Of a stretch of DNA of 64,000 nucleotides, positions 14,301 to 23,700 are shown in pieces. The position numbers and the translations under genes are program-made. The first letter of the stretch is position 1. Each line of letters begins with the position of its first letter. The stretch is from NCBI RefSeq assembly GCF_001949145.1, contig NW_019091504.1, positions 792,026 through 856,025 on the forward strand, given 5' to 3'. The notes under the pieces are model-generated. The model saw nothing but the letters and a program-made list of their open reading frames with translations. It was not told the DNA's origin and did not search any database. The DNA is from Acanthaster planci (Eukaryota > Echinodermata > Asteroidea > Valvatida > Acanthasteridae).

Positions 14301-17300
14301 AAAATCAACTCAGATTTTCGTGGAACGCTAATCTGTGCGAGATGGCAATAGCTGCTTCTAGACTGGTGCTGTTAGGTGACGGTTTACCACACAGTTTGAA
14401 CTCCATCTCCTCTCTTTTACATCAGAAAACTGTAAAGGTACTTACCTGCAATATAATTGGAATTATATGAGATCACTGGAGAAGAGAATCACGCTGTATT
14501 TTTTCCCTCGTAATAGAAGAGAATGGTATCGTCCCATGCAATGAGCTCCACTGGAGCATATATACCGCCCGAGCGAACTCAACTCTGTCTTGTTTGAAGT
14601 ACATGTACAGTACGTGTATATGGTAGATTGTGTTTGTGTTGGCGGTGGACAAATAATCACGTGGGTGGGAGAAAAATGTATAAGTTCAAATGGGAGGGAG
14701 TGTGATTCTCTCCTCCAAGAAACTCATATAATTCCAAGCATACTGCAGGTAAGTACTTTTACATAGTTTTGAATTATATTTCGCCATTGTCGTAAAGACT
14801 CACGTAAAGGACAAACAACGACCAGCCGTGACCAGAGCCGCAAGCATTGCACAGGTCAGTTGGCGTAGAGACAGACTCCTGTTGTAAGGAAGACATTTGA
14901 TGTAGGACAAAACTCTCAATACATCCTAAGTAGTGGAGTATTAAGGCTTTGGTTTCTTCAAATTGAAAACACCCTTGAAGAAACGAGTCATAATTGGATG
15001 TTTGTCCACAGGACCACCATTAATTGATTAGTGGGCAGACGAAATTGCCAAACGATAAACATTCAATGTCCGATATTGAAAACCTTCATCTACCAAATGG
15101 CGAAGGAACTCCAAAATGTCAGTCAGAGGTACTCGAACAGGAGTTACCTTCCTTGCAGTACACGATGTCAACGTTGCCAGGAAAGACTGGAACTGCTTGA
15201 TGGTGCCAGCCCTCCAGGAGTGGATGATAATATCGGACACTCTTTGAAAAAAAACCTTGCGAAGGCAGGGATCCCCTGATAACCTCCACGCGGCTAGACA
15301 AAGGTTGTTATCCAATGGGTGTTTTAGACCGCTGTGAGGGAAGAACTTCATTTTGGCGTCAAATCGCAGAAGACTTGAGGGATGAGCTGCCACTCCGTAC
15401 GGTCTTCGAACGTTCAGGATATTGTATCTGCGCTTGTGTTGAGGGATCCTGGTAGGAATTCAGTTGAAAGATGGATTCCCCGCTCCAGACACCATAGCCA
15501 AATTTGAACTGCTAACTGTGACAAGTCCATATTGCGAGTTCCGCTCTGGTGCTGTAGATAAGAAATGGTCGTCGAGCTGTCCAACTGAAGCCGGGCGTGG
15601 ACAGCCGAATAGGGCTGCAAGGAGCTCTAAATAGTTGATGTGATGTCGTGACTTTGTAACTGTCCCGCACATGCTTCCCAGCCTTGAAGGGAAGCATCTG
15701 GTTGGAGGAAAATGTCTGGGTTGGATAACAGGATCGCCATCTCGTTCCATTTCTGAAGACAAGTCACCCAAGAATGTAGCTCCTGTCGAGCCCTCAGGGA
15801 ATTACAGTACGATTCACGTCTCGTAGGAGTTCTCTATATGTAGAGCTTCGATCTTGTCTCGTTGATATTGGCGGTAAAACAGTGGGACTGGATGAACAGC
15901 TGAAATGGTGGCCGACAACCTGCCTATTAAACTCGCGAGATCCCGTACCGTTACTGATGACTGCTGCAGAATGGAGATACACAATTGTGTTATTTTGTCC
16001 ACTTTCTTAGCTGGAAGAGAATAAGTCATTGAGATCGTGTCTATGGTAAACCCCATGTAGACAATATCGTGAGATGGAGTGAGATTCGACCTCTCCCAGT
16101 TTATGAGGAAGCCTAGATCCTGAAGGAGGTTTAGTGACATGTTGACATGTTTCTGGCATTCACCTAATGACCTTCCCATGAGGAGGATGTCGTCAAGATA
16201 GAAAACGCTTCGCAGATGCCTTGTTGTCGTAGATGTTTTTAAAACCTTGGTAAATATCAGAGGAGCACTTGAGCACACAAACTGGTAAAGTATTTCCTGC
16301 CACGAGAAACAGAGTCATTTATGATGGTCTTTGTGTATGGGGACGGTAAAAAATGCATCCTTCAAGTCGATCGAGCACAGGTAATCGCCGGGTTGAAGGA
16401 GATTCTTTACTGAAGCAATCCCCTCCATCTTGAAATGTTCACAAGCTTGTTCAGTGGTTTTAAGTTTATAATTGGCCAAAGACCTCCTGTCTTCTTGGGA
16501 ACTAGAAACAAACTGGAAATTAACTGTCCTTTCTCTGCATGAACTGGGCTAACTGCCCCTTTGAAAACTATTTTTTTCCCACTTCCGATGAAATTATGGC
16601 CTCCTGGGCCGGTGTATGTACATGTGCTTGCGGAAAGGAAACTTAACAGGTACTTGAACAAAAGGAGTGCGATAACCTTCTACTGCTTGTAGAATCCATC
16701 TGTCGGTTGTTAATTTTGTCCAGCGGGCATAGAAAAACTGGAGGCGTCCCGCTGGTTGATGAGCGTTCGGACGACTTGAAATTGGATTTACGCTTGCTCC
16801 AGGAAGGTTGCCGAAGACTTTGTCTGATTGGAAACCTGTCCCGAAAGGAACTTTAACTTTGGCCTCGTCTGCGAGACATGGCTGCAATATAAGGAGACCC
16901 AGACCATTGTTTGCCTTTAAATTAAGGTGGACGGTTGTCTTCGTGTAACCTTGGAGGCGAGTTTGCTAGCCTTCTCTGTGTCTCGATATCTTTCAAGATT
17001 GACGCACCGAATAAGAATTCAGCCGATGGGACGTTTTTACTGATGGAATCGAACCGTTTGTCGAGTAGTTCATGAAAAGCTCTTTGACAGGTTAACGCAA
17101 CGACCAGACTTGCCGATCCCAGGAGAATAAGAGCTGATGAAATATAATCCAAGACCAAGAATTTGTCTACCTCCTCAGGGGCGTTGAACAGCTGTAGAAG
17201 GGGTATCGCTAAGCGTAGAACGTGATTGTAAGACGTCCGAAGACGGTCGTCCTTTGACACTAGCGACAAGCAAATGTCTTGGAAAGCAGATTTAACCTGG

Positions 17301-19935
17301 GTTGGCAACTCTGGTGCGTGAAACAGATGTTCCTGTGACGTGGGCACAAGGTATGGATGCAGTTCATCTTTTGTATATTCGTGCGACAGTTTGTTGGTGC
17401 GTTACTGCTTCCACCACACCGAAGCCTTGTCGGATATAGCTGATCCAGTGTCTTTAACATGAGGATTACGGAAGGGGTCGCTATCGGACTGTACCGTGGA
17501 ACAGGTGTCACCAACTTCAGAGGCTACATCCGTAGGCGTTCCCGTTTTAGTCTGTGTCTCCGGCGGAGGAGAGCCCAACGCTGCTTGAATGTTGCTTGTG
17601 GACGTCTTGTTAGCCATATTCCATACAATAGTCAGTATATAAATCCAATTTGTAGTATTGCACGATATATACATCCACAAGTGCAAAATCCGAGAGAGTG
17701 GGTGAGAAAACTATGACAACTGGGCAAACCGCACTACAAAAGACAAAGACACAATTGAGTGCACTCGGACGGTATATATACTCTAGTGGAGCTCATTTGC
17801 ATAGTGGGACGATACCATTCTCTTCGAAGGGTGGAGCTAACCGTATTACGAGGGACATAGCACAGCGTGAGTCTTGACGACGATGACGAAATATAATCCG
17901 GGTGCGCCATACACCCTAAGTACTGTTTTCTACGTGTTCACTCCTCCAAAGCGGAAATGGTCGTAACCTACAGGTTATGACAACATTCACGGCCCATTGA
18001 GGTCAGAAAAACGGATGCATGGCCACGTTTAGGCCACATATGTAAAATCTACTTCTCCGGTATCACAAAGCAGAAAAGTTGACTTCTTGATTGTCGTTAA
18101 AACGTTCAATCCACTTTGGCTACTTTTAGGCCACTAGCAAAGGAGGAAAATTAAAACTGATTTTGTGGTAGCAAAAAAGCAGAAAAACGCAGTACAATAA
18201 AATGTTCGTTCTGTTTTTGAGATAGATGTGAATCTGCTTTTCTATTATTCTGATAGCAGAAAAGCAGACGGTCAAATTTCATCTTCCATACCCTATGACC
18301 TTGTAAAAAGTGGCACTAATGGAGCTTCATACAGTGGTGGGGGTACACACCTTTTTTCAAAGGGACATCACAAGAAAGCTGGAGTTGCATTTTAAAGGAG
18401 TATTCGCTGCTTTCAAAGCGGGACGGCGTCGGTGGGCACGGGCGTTTGCTGAGGGGCACGTGCCCCATATCCCCATAGGTCTAGTTACACCACTAGGACA
18501 GGACCTCTCGAAGGCCATCAAAAAGACTTTTTAATGTGGTTAGAGGACAAGTTGTTCGACATGTATTTTATTTCCTTTCTCCATAACTTGAGACTTTACC
18601 AATGCCCTTCAGTAACGCATCAAACGTGACGTAACCTGAAAAATCCTCAGTTATTTTACTCCCCCCCCCAAAAAAAAGCTGGCTCCAGGAAGTTTGATTC
18701 TGGATCCTTTTGTATTTTCGAGCTCATTGGAATAGCGTATTTGCGCTCTCCTTTTTTTCTAGGTGTTTGAAGTGTTTGAGCAGTTTGCATATTAAAATCC
18801 ACTTGAATACGATGATACCAAAATAAAACAATCCATACAAAATCACAGTCTGTTAACTTTACGCGCGAACAGTTCGGAGTTGACTTTTTCGCTGAACTTT
18901 TCTCTAAGTCCAGTCTCTAATCAGTTGCTGATCCGGGGGGGGGTCACCCCATCCCCCACTCTGACATGAAGAAAGGAACAAAATGAATGAAATAACAATT
19001 ACGGTAATAATAATAATAATGAAAATACTCTCACCGCTAATGGTTCATCAGGGAGACATTCCCATAAGAACGTACACAAAATTTTTCCAACTTTACTGTC
19101 CCATTATATTTGTAAATATAATGGTTACTCTTAATTTGGTACAATGTAATGTATTACAGAGTAACAATGTAATACATTACCACTTTGCCCGCCTTTCAGC
19201 AACACCCCTCCCCCAAAAAACCCCTTCTTCCCGAAAGGTCACACAAGGTGAGGCCTCAGTGGAGAATGTTGCCATAGAGAAACCTGCAACACCTAAATGC
19301 TGCATTATCTGACAGCGAACCGGCACTAAATCAGTCAAGTTACAGTAAGGGTCGTGTTCCCAGCCAGAAGAGTTAACCAAGAAACGTCATATTGATATAT
19401 AATATGGACCAAAAGGTTACCTCTCCAGCAACTGTGTACCAGCAGGTACCATTGTCTTGAAAAGCACATGCAGTTTTTCCCATTGTTAAACAATGCTAAT
19501 TGAACTTTTAATTTTTTAGATGTTTAAAAAGTCATTTTGCCGGTGGAAAAAGAAAGTGATGGGGGGGGGTGCGACAGTGTGGGCGTAAGAGTGATGCCGA
19601 ACAGAACAGTAGGCCTAAGCTACTGTTAAACACTTTTTTTCTCCACACCTCAATAATTGTAGAAACCTCTTTGTGGGTTGAATAAAAGGCTTGTCAAAAA
19701 GGCAACCGCGGTCACAAAATTCAATCATTCAACAAAATTCAAACCTTTAAAGGTGACATGCCATTTTAGTTACAGCCCTTCAGGCGTGGACAGAGATCTC
19801 AGATCGCCACTTTCAGATTTATCAGAACTGCTTGTTCAAATGTTTTCTTTTTAGAAAATGAAAAGACCGACACTACTTACAAAATGAGACAGCTGATGAA
19901 AGGATGACAAGCAGGACATAGCAGCGTAACTCCAT
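2097..19935 (-). CDS. MAM-domain secreted or membrane protein, 5' part (partial)
   Basis: Six spliced minus-strand exons (19935-19881, 12744-12577, 10246-9969, 4150-4063, 3313-3110, 2368-2097) join in phase and encode 355 visible residues. Residues 1-18 are a hydrophobic signal peptide. MAM domain 1 covers about 27-195, with the four canonical cysteines ([28 protein letters not shown]) and the closing GDIALDDI motif. A Pro/Thr linker ([11 protein letters not shown]) follows. MAM domain 2 starts near residue 219 (YDCTFED) and reaches a [11 protein letters not shown] motif, but its last exon lies left of the window. MAM domains are extracellular adhesion or dimerisation modules. The full architecture (receptor phosphatase, MAM/LDL-A protein, meprin-like or other) cannot be told, so no symbol is given. 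Both MAM domains are split by a phase-0 intron at the same place. Introns 2369-3109 and 3314-4062 hold nothing recognised; the longer ones are full of transposons. Confidence 0.85.
3110..3313 (-). CDS. MAM gene exon 5: linker and start of MAM domain 2
   Basis: The exon has an acceptor TGCTGTAG and a donor GTGGGT, entering and leaving in phase 1. It encodes a threonine/proline-rich spacer ([13 protein letters not shown]) and then [13 protein letters not shown], the first cysteine pair of MAM domain 2. Confidence 0.85.
4063..4150 (-). CDS. MAM gene exon 4: end of MAM domain 1
   Basis: The acceptor is CCCGTCAG and the donor GTAAGT. The exon encodes [20 protein letters not shown] and a closing cysteine. 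The GDIALDDI block is the most conserved C-terminal signature of MAM domains. Confidence 0.88.
4151..4768. other. Intronic DNA upstream of the LINE remnant
   Basis: Intron sequence with no host coding signal. From about 4600 there may be 5' sequence of the LINE starting at 4769, since a plus-strand frame there reads with few stops, but the 5' boundary of the element is not visible. Confidence 0.4.
4769..7543 (+). mobile_element. Decayed non-LTR retrotransposon (jockey/CR1-like LINE)
   Basis: Plus-strand fragments across three frames spell an endonuclease plus reverse transcriptase polyprotein. Endonuclease traces are the leader [27 protein letters not shown] and the GNSDHDSV motif (about 5250-5290), with an internal deletion between 5050 and 5110. 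RT traces are [34 protein letters not shown] (about 6357), [14 protein letters not shown] (about 6520-6560) and the catalytic YADD at 6614-6625. The C-terminal domain continues to about 7290. The element ends in TGAAA-type short repeats at 7508-7543, a typical LINE tail. At least five frameshifts or stops make it non-functional. It sits in a MAM-gene intron in the opposite orientation. Clade placement within the jockey/CR1 group is uncertain. Confidence 0.88.
7544..8843. other. Intronic DNA, with a dispersed hairpin at 7728-7763
   Basis: No coding signal is seen. Positions 7728-7763 hold a degenerate hairpin (TCTGCTTTTTCTTCTATTC, then CAACAGAAAAGC). It is clearly related to the perfect hairpin at 18233-18268, so the two are probably copies of one dispersed element. 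Confidence 0.4.
8844..8956 (+). repeat. Dispersed ~240-bp repeat, copy 1 (cut by gap)
   Basis: The first ~110 bp match copies at 11015 and 25128. They share GGCGGACCAGCAGACTGG, the ATCGGAGATAG block and AAATATATTTATTT. The copy runs directly into the assembly gap, so its end is unknown. Confidence 0.8.
8957..9856. other. Assembly gap of 900 Ns
   Basis: A run of exactly 900 N. Any open frames across it are artefacts. The gap lies within a MAM-gene intron and truncates dispersed-repeat copy 1, so a repeat-induced assembly break is likely. Confidence 1.
9969..10246 (-). CDS. MAM gene exon 3: core of MAM domain 1
   Basis: The acceptor is CATTTCAG and the donor GTAATG. The exon encodes [28 protein letters not shown] and [12 protein letters not shown], a near-consensus run of MAM core strands including the third conserved cysteine. 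It ends in phase 0. Confidence 0.9.
10505..11013. mobile_element. Miniature element with ~166-bp terminal inverted repeats
   Basis: The arms 10505-10670 and 10847-11013 are inverted copies with roughly 80-85% identity by eye. Each arm contains TTCTCACATTTTTACCTGGC and CCGAATTCCATAAA, followed by ACTCCACGCTTTCC. The 176-bp spacer has no coding signal. No clear target-site duplication was found. The right end abuts dispersed-repeat copy 2 with no gap. This looks like a non-autonomous DNA transposon; the superfamily is unknown. It lies inside the MAM-gene intron that ends at exon 3. Confidence 0.8.
11015..11263 (+). repeat. Dispersed ~240-bp repeat, copy 2
   Basis: A full-length copy matching 25128-25370 across its length. 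It begins GGACAACTGA, carries GATATCAGTTAACGAACGG and TTACCGCCGCTCTGTGATTA, and ends with a duplicated AATGTCAAT. No coding capacity, no convincing tRNA-type A/B boxes and no clear terminal inverted repeat were seen. It could be a solo LTR-like or SINE-like unit. Confidence 0.85.
11270..12207 (+). mobile_element. 5'-truncated LINE reverse transcriptase fragment
   Basis: Frameshifted plus-strand pieces include [19 protein letters not shown] (about 11335-11370), a catalytic FADD at about 11450 followed by a stop, and then the RT thumb and C-terminal domain ([44 protein letters not shown]). A further shift leads to [18 protein letters not shown] instead of YADD and the sequence divergence show it is a different lineage from the LINE at 4769-7543. 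At least three frame breaks make it dead. It lies just downstream of dispersed-repeat copy 2. Confidence 0.85.
12577..12744 (-). CDS. MAM gene exon 2: start of MAM domain 1
   Basis: The acceptor is TCCATTCAAG and the donor GTAAGT. The exon encodes [20 protein letters not shown], the opening cysteine pair of MAM domain 1, then a serine-rich strand ending at YGNDT. The split codon joins exon 1 in phase 1. Confidence 0.9.
12745..14436. other. MAM intron 1, portion left of the DIRS element
   Basis: No host coding signal. Positions 12980-13190 are rich in CTGCTTTTCT and GGCAGAAAA words, some in inverted pairs, related to the hairpins at 7728 and 18233. A minus-strand open frame at 13892-14308 (138 codons) has no recognisable domain and could belong to an older repeat. 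Confidence 0.4.
14437..14583. repeat. DIRS 3' inverted terminal repeat
   Basis: It shares ACGCTGT, CCCTCGTAATA, GAGAATGGTATCGTCCCA, GAGCTCCACT and ATATATACCG in the same order with the reverse complement of 17760-17873. The main difference is one ~18-bp indel. Its outer 55 bp are the inverted copy of 14702-14756. Confidence 0.88.
14702..14803. repeat. DIRS internal complementary region
   Basis: The first half (14702-14756) is the inverted copy of the 3' outer end 14437-14490 (shared CTCATATAATTCCAA and TGCAGGTAAGTAC). The second half (14749-14803) matches the inverted 5' outer end beyond 17865 (shared ATTATATTTCG and AAGACTCACG). In DIRS elements this region bridges the two ends to close the circular replication intermediate. 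Confidence 0.88.
14808..15393 (-). pseudogene. Truncated DIRS tyrosine recombinase
   Basis: Minus-strand reading gives the recombinase N-terminal core-binding region: [29 protein letters not shown] (a stop follows at 15025-15027), [17 protein letters not shown]. After further stops comes [21 protein letters not shown]. The TAGRC arginine corresponds to the first catalytic Arg of the family. The sequence then passes straight into the internal complementary region, so the HxR and tyrosine parts of the active site are absent. The fragment is about 195 codons with at least three stops. Confidence 0.85.
15414..16887 (-). pseudogene. DIRS reverse transcriptase and RNase H, decayed
   Basis: Minus-strand fragments in shifting frames give [12 protein letters not shown] and INLKPLN (about 16450-16530), [15 protein letters not shown] (about 16340-16380) followed by a stop, and [11 protein letters not shown] with the catalytic YLDD at 16189-16200. 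RNase H traces follow: [12 protein letters not shown] (about 15610-15650), [11 protein letters not shown] and [12 protein letters not shown] (about 15420-15440), the last being the family motif near the closing Asp. The upstream part (16594-16887) is probably the gag-RT boundary. Several frame breaks and stops prevent a product. Confidence 0.85.
16922..17617 (-). pseudogene. DIRS gag-like ORF with one in-frame stop
   Basis: The start [11 protein letters not shown] lies just inside the 5' terminal repeat. The frame reads through a Ser/Thr/Pro-rich region to WWKQ, meets a single TAA at 17399-17401, and continues in the same frame as [19 protein letters not shown] to 16922. The later part ([33 protein letters not shown]) resembles DIRS gag proteins. 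Only one premature stop suggests more recent decay than the neighbouring LINEs. Confidence 0.75.
17760..17923. repeat. DIRS 5' inverted terminal repeat
   Basis: Inverted partner of 14486-14583. It contains GGTATATATACTCTAGTGGA, which includes a TATA-like core suitable for an element promoter reading leftward. It continues outward to the CCCTAAGTACT end that pairs with the internal complementary region. Confidence 0.85.
17926..19880. other. MAM intron 1, portion right of the DIRS element
   Basis: No coding signal. It holds a perfect 11-bp-stem hairpin at 18233-18268 (TCTGCTTTTCT/AGAAAAGCAGA), a short TAA microsatellite at 19004-19020, and G or C homopolymer runs near 18661, 18935 and 19561. 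Confidence 0.45.
19881..19935 (-). CDS. MAM gene exon 1: signal peptide
   Basis: It starts [18 protein letters not shown], a short positively charged n-region and a hydrophobic core, then a perfect GTAAGT donor at 19880. The start codon context (GACCATGG) fits a good Kozak site. The split codon gives cysteine with exon 2. Any exon upstream would be non-coding. Confidence 0.85.
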
Positions 19936-19984
19936 GGTCATTCGTCTCAGCCAAGAATGTCTATTGACGCAGCAAAGCACACGC

Positions 19985-19990
19985 AATATA
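19985..19990 (-). promoter_or_regulatory. TATA-like box 50 nt upstream of the MAM start codon
   Basis: GGGGTATATTGCG on the minus strand. The distance leaves room for only a very short 5' UTR, so this is a weak candidate. Confidence 0.3.
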
Positions 19991-20362
19991 CCCCTCTGAT
20001 CTGGTCTGTTAATTCAATTGACGGTATCTAGCCCTTCAAAGTGTTGCACCAAGAGGAGTCGGCCCGGCAGAGGCTGGTACACGCCCACCGCTTTCAAACC
20101 GATCTCATCACTTGACGGGTCTCTTAATGTTCAAAACCAAACAGCGACACCCTTGAGCCCGCTGGGGAACATGTGATGCCAGGACCTTCAGGTGGAACAG
20201 GGGGAAAAACGCGCCCCTCAACATAAGCATAGGGTCGGAGTAATTGACTGTTTACAGGAGTTCAAAGCACCAAAGTGGGTGAAAATATTTGGACAAAAAT
20301 TACTGGCAGGCTAACTTGCGCGGTTCTACTTGACCCAGGGGGTAGGGATTAAAGGAACATGA

Positions 20363-20392
20363 TCGTCCGACAAAGGGCTAGTCGTCGGACGA
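20363..20392. repeat. Short perfect hairpin
   Basis: TCGTCCGAC and GTCGGACGA form a perfect 9-bp stem around a 12-nt loop. It may be the terminus of an unrecognised element. Confidence 0.5.
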
Positions 20393-20435
20393 AACATTCA
20401 GGATATACATAAAATCAACTGATGGGCTAATCAGG

Positions 20436-20690
20436 AGGTCATGTAAGGCGCGGATCCAGACGTGATGGGGCAGGGGGTTAACCCCCTGTTCTAACACGCA
20501 CGCAAGAATAAAAAAAAATGAAATAACAGTTATAAAAATACATGTACAACAAGTTATATCATGTAAGGGTTTTTTGACATGCACATCACAGTGTAATGCT
20601 TTTACTTTGTGTCTGCCTGTCTGCAAAAAGCTAAGGGGCCTGCCCTCCGGAAAAATTCCTAGATACACCCCTGCTTGTTACCCCCTTTTG
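20436..20690. repeat. Candidate dispersed repeat
   Basis: The left edge GGCGCGGATCCAG with a GGGGTTAACCCC palindrome and the right edge TCCGGAGGGCAGGCCCC-like (inverse orientation), plus TAGATACACCCC, resemble edges of repeats common in invertebrate genomes. Identity of the family is from general impression only, and no second copy is in this window. Confidence 0.3.
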
Positions 20691-20732
20691 TGGGGAGGTT
20701 TGAAAACCTTGGAGCTTTAAAAATGTGTAACC

Positions 20733-20754
20733 TTAATTAATTAATTAATTAATT
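20733..20754. repeat. ATTA microsatellite
   Basis: Five perfect TTAA-type tetramer units in tandem. Confidence 0.9.
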
Positions 20755-23700
20755 CGGTGTGAGACATTTCTTCGAAAAACACAAATATGGCACCCGGGAC
20801 ATGCTTTAGTCACACATATTTTGCAGTAAAAGGGGACTTATTACATACAAATTATATTCTCCCAATTTTTTTCTGAATAAATCAAATGGAACCTCCTCTC
20901 AGGCAGGCTGTAATTGCATTTTTTGGGGGGGGGAGTCCTTTATGGGGGCGTAGCTCGTATTGAGAGGAGCATTTTGCACCTTTTTTGGACCCATAAATGA
21001 CATTTGCACGCTTCTTTCTCCCCTCCTTCCTCCATGAGACAACACAAGCCAACGGATGGCAAAAGGCACTACATGATGTGTTTGGTCATGCTGGTGTTTT
21101 CCTCTGCCAAACCGCTCTCACAAGTCTCAACAGGTTAAAAGGTGGTCTCAGCTTAGCGCTGCCAGGCCCGGCCGGCCTAATAATAAAAAGGTCAGACAGG
21201 GTAATAAACTATTGTGGCGTCAGCAACACAGCTCCAGACACTCGGATGATCCCAAACAGTATCTCATTGGTCTAAATTCACTGGCCTGATTCACTAGTAC
21301 AATAGGGGAGAGAGTTTTTTCTTCACAACAATGTGCAGTGAGGATAGTGTATGCAAACACATTCAAAGATATTGGACAGGGGATGCTTGGGTGATCCCAA
21401 GACTGAACCCCCCTCCAAAAGTAGCAGCACGAGGATTCAAAACAAGTAACGGGTGCTCGGCTAGGTCATGTGAAGCATTTGAAAAAAACAATCAGATCAC
21501 GTGATTTGTGACCAAAGGCTGTTCCGCCCTCTTCAGTGTTGTAGTCGAGTACTTTCCAAATATCAACGTTCTCCGCAAAATACCGAACTGGGTAAGAGGG
21601 AATAAAGCCAGAGTGCACAGGCATTTGATGGTAAATGTGCAAAGATTTGATTACAAAATAAATGGTAGACTTCAGACACTCCCAGTTGTGTAAAATTTAA
21701 GTTTTAAGGAGAAAAGTACTCGGCTGTGTACTTTCTGAGTTCTTTTGTCCTAAAAGGTTAATTTTAATCAAACAGTGATGGTCTGAAGTCATTATGTTGC
21801 TTTGTAATCTTACCTTTATGCATGTACCGTCAAATGCCGATGTACTTCAGCTTTGTTCCCTCCTAACTAATATTTGGTAGAGAACCTGGTTCTCAAAAAG
21901 TACTTGATTACATCACTGCCTCTCTTACGGAAGAGAACCTGATAACCTAGATGCTTTTAAATGCAGTGCAAGCACCTTTTTGAAAGCATAGCGATAATAC
22001 CTACCACGTTATTCCACCAACTATGGCCCCTTACAACTCCCAACAGCATTTGTATCTATGTGTATTGGTTATTAAGTCTCTACTTTATGCCATCATGATA
22101 ATGTGAACTCTTTATTTTAGCCACGCCACGAGTTGACATTAGGCCTACTCTTCCTCCTTGCGTAGGATTCTCGACCACCATATTCAAAATGGCGTGCTTA
22201 TAACTCCACTCTTAGTTGCACTACACCAAATACGTGCCCATAGAAAACTGTGCAAAATCGGACCGAAATAGCGCCGCCTGTTGACTCTCGTGAAGAGGTT
22301 GGCCTACGTTTTTTCCCTGGGAATTCAAGATTATGGCCAGAAGATCACTTTTCGTTTTAACTTCATGAGGGTTAGCCATAAAAATCTCTTTTATTCGCCT
22401 TTCAAGGAAGATACCCCAAAACAACAATAAAACTAAGCGCTCATTTCTGAATCAGCCGCCCGCTTCTATCCAAAATATGCCCGAACTGGAAACTGTAAGT
22501 ACGAAATTCGGGATTTATAGAAACATTTCTCTGTTTCCCTCCTGATTATGGTCTTTCTTATTGTAAAAATCCCGTGGGATCACAAAACATTAATGAGTTC
22601 GCGCGCAGAAACACAACGATTTGGTGGAATGCACCCCTTGGTGCATCACCGGCGATTTTCCCACAATCAGCTGTCCTTACTGCATGCAACTATAATGGAA
22701 ACTTCCAACAAGAAAAGCTTTGCGGCATAACTAAGCACAAAGGGAGCCAACACTTCCAACCCATCTGGATCATAGCTCGATGTGGCCCTTTAAAGTTTAT
22801 CCATCCAAGTACAGTCCATGTCAACGTGTGACTGGTACCTTTGTCAGGTGAAAATTCCCAAAGCTCAGAAGTAGCTATTTTTTTTCTTGGAATCGGGAAT
22901 CACGTTCCATTCGATCAATCCCGTCACATGTCAAAGAAAAAGCATTCATCGTTCTTCCTGTAATTTAAGAACAAGGTATGTCGGGATCAAAATGATATCC
23001 ATGTTTCTTTGCTAAGGTTGGTACCGGGTACAGAGTGGCACATCCAGACTTGGCACACGGCCCAGCGGGTGAAGTTTTGAATTCAGGGAAAACCAAATTA
23101 TGTGTAATTTGCGGATATAGCAAGCCGAAAAAGAGACCCATTCGAAGTCAGTTTAACCCTCTGGGATGAGGGAGAGTTAATCTGAATTCCAAACCCCCTT
23201 CATTTGACGAATTTCATGGCAAAGATTGGCTGGTATTTTGCCACAAAATACACATCATCAAAAAAAAAAACTCATTATAGAAATACCAGTTTAAAGGAGT
23301 TATTTGTACAGTTCTGTATGGGGTAGTTTCTTCAAAAAAACAAATATTCAGTAAAAATGTGCGGATGGTATAGAAGAGGCACCACTTTATCTTCCTTGCA
23401 ATTTGAACGTTAGCAAGCTTGGCATCATCGCGAAAAATAATTTGCCCAGATTTCAGTTTCTGAAAGGCAAAAATGACGCATCAATAACATGACCTGTGAC
23501 CTGTGCAATTTGACATGGAAATATTACCTAAATTGATTTCAAACTATTTCTATTTGTTTGGCAAGTAATTTGCATTCATTCATCACTCTTGGAAATGTGT
23601 TCTGAACTTTTCATGTCAGATTTGACAGTTACATGACATAAATTGGACCCCTAATTTATAGAATGACATGACAAACAAAACAAAACAGAACAAAACAAAA

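Larger units (their letters stand above)
14437..17925 (-). mobile_element. DIRS-type tyrosine-recombinase retrotransposon, truncated
   Basis: The element reads on the minus strand as 5' inverted terminal repeat (about 17925-17760), gag (17617-16922), reverse transcriptase/RNase H (16887-15414), start of a tyrosine recombinase (15393-14808), internal complementary region (14803-14702) and 3' inverted terminal repeat (14583-14437). This order, inverted rather than direct termini, and an internal region complementary to both outer ends are diagnostic of DIRS elements, which integrate with a tyrosine recombinase instead of a DDE integrase. The copy is about 3.5 kb, short because the catalytic half of the recombinase is missing. 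Stops and frameshifts interrupt every ORF. It sits in MAM intron 1 in the same orientation as the gene. Confidence 0.9.
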
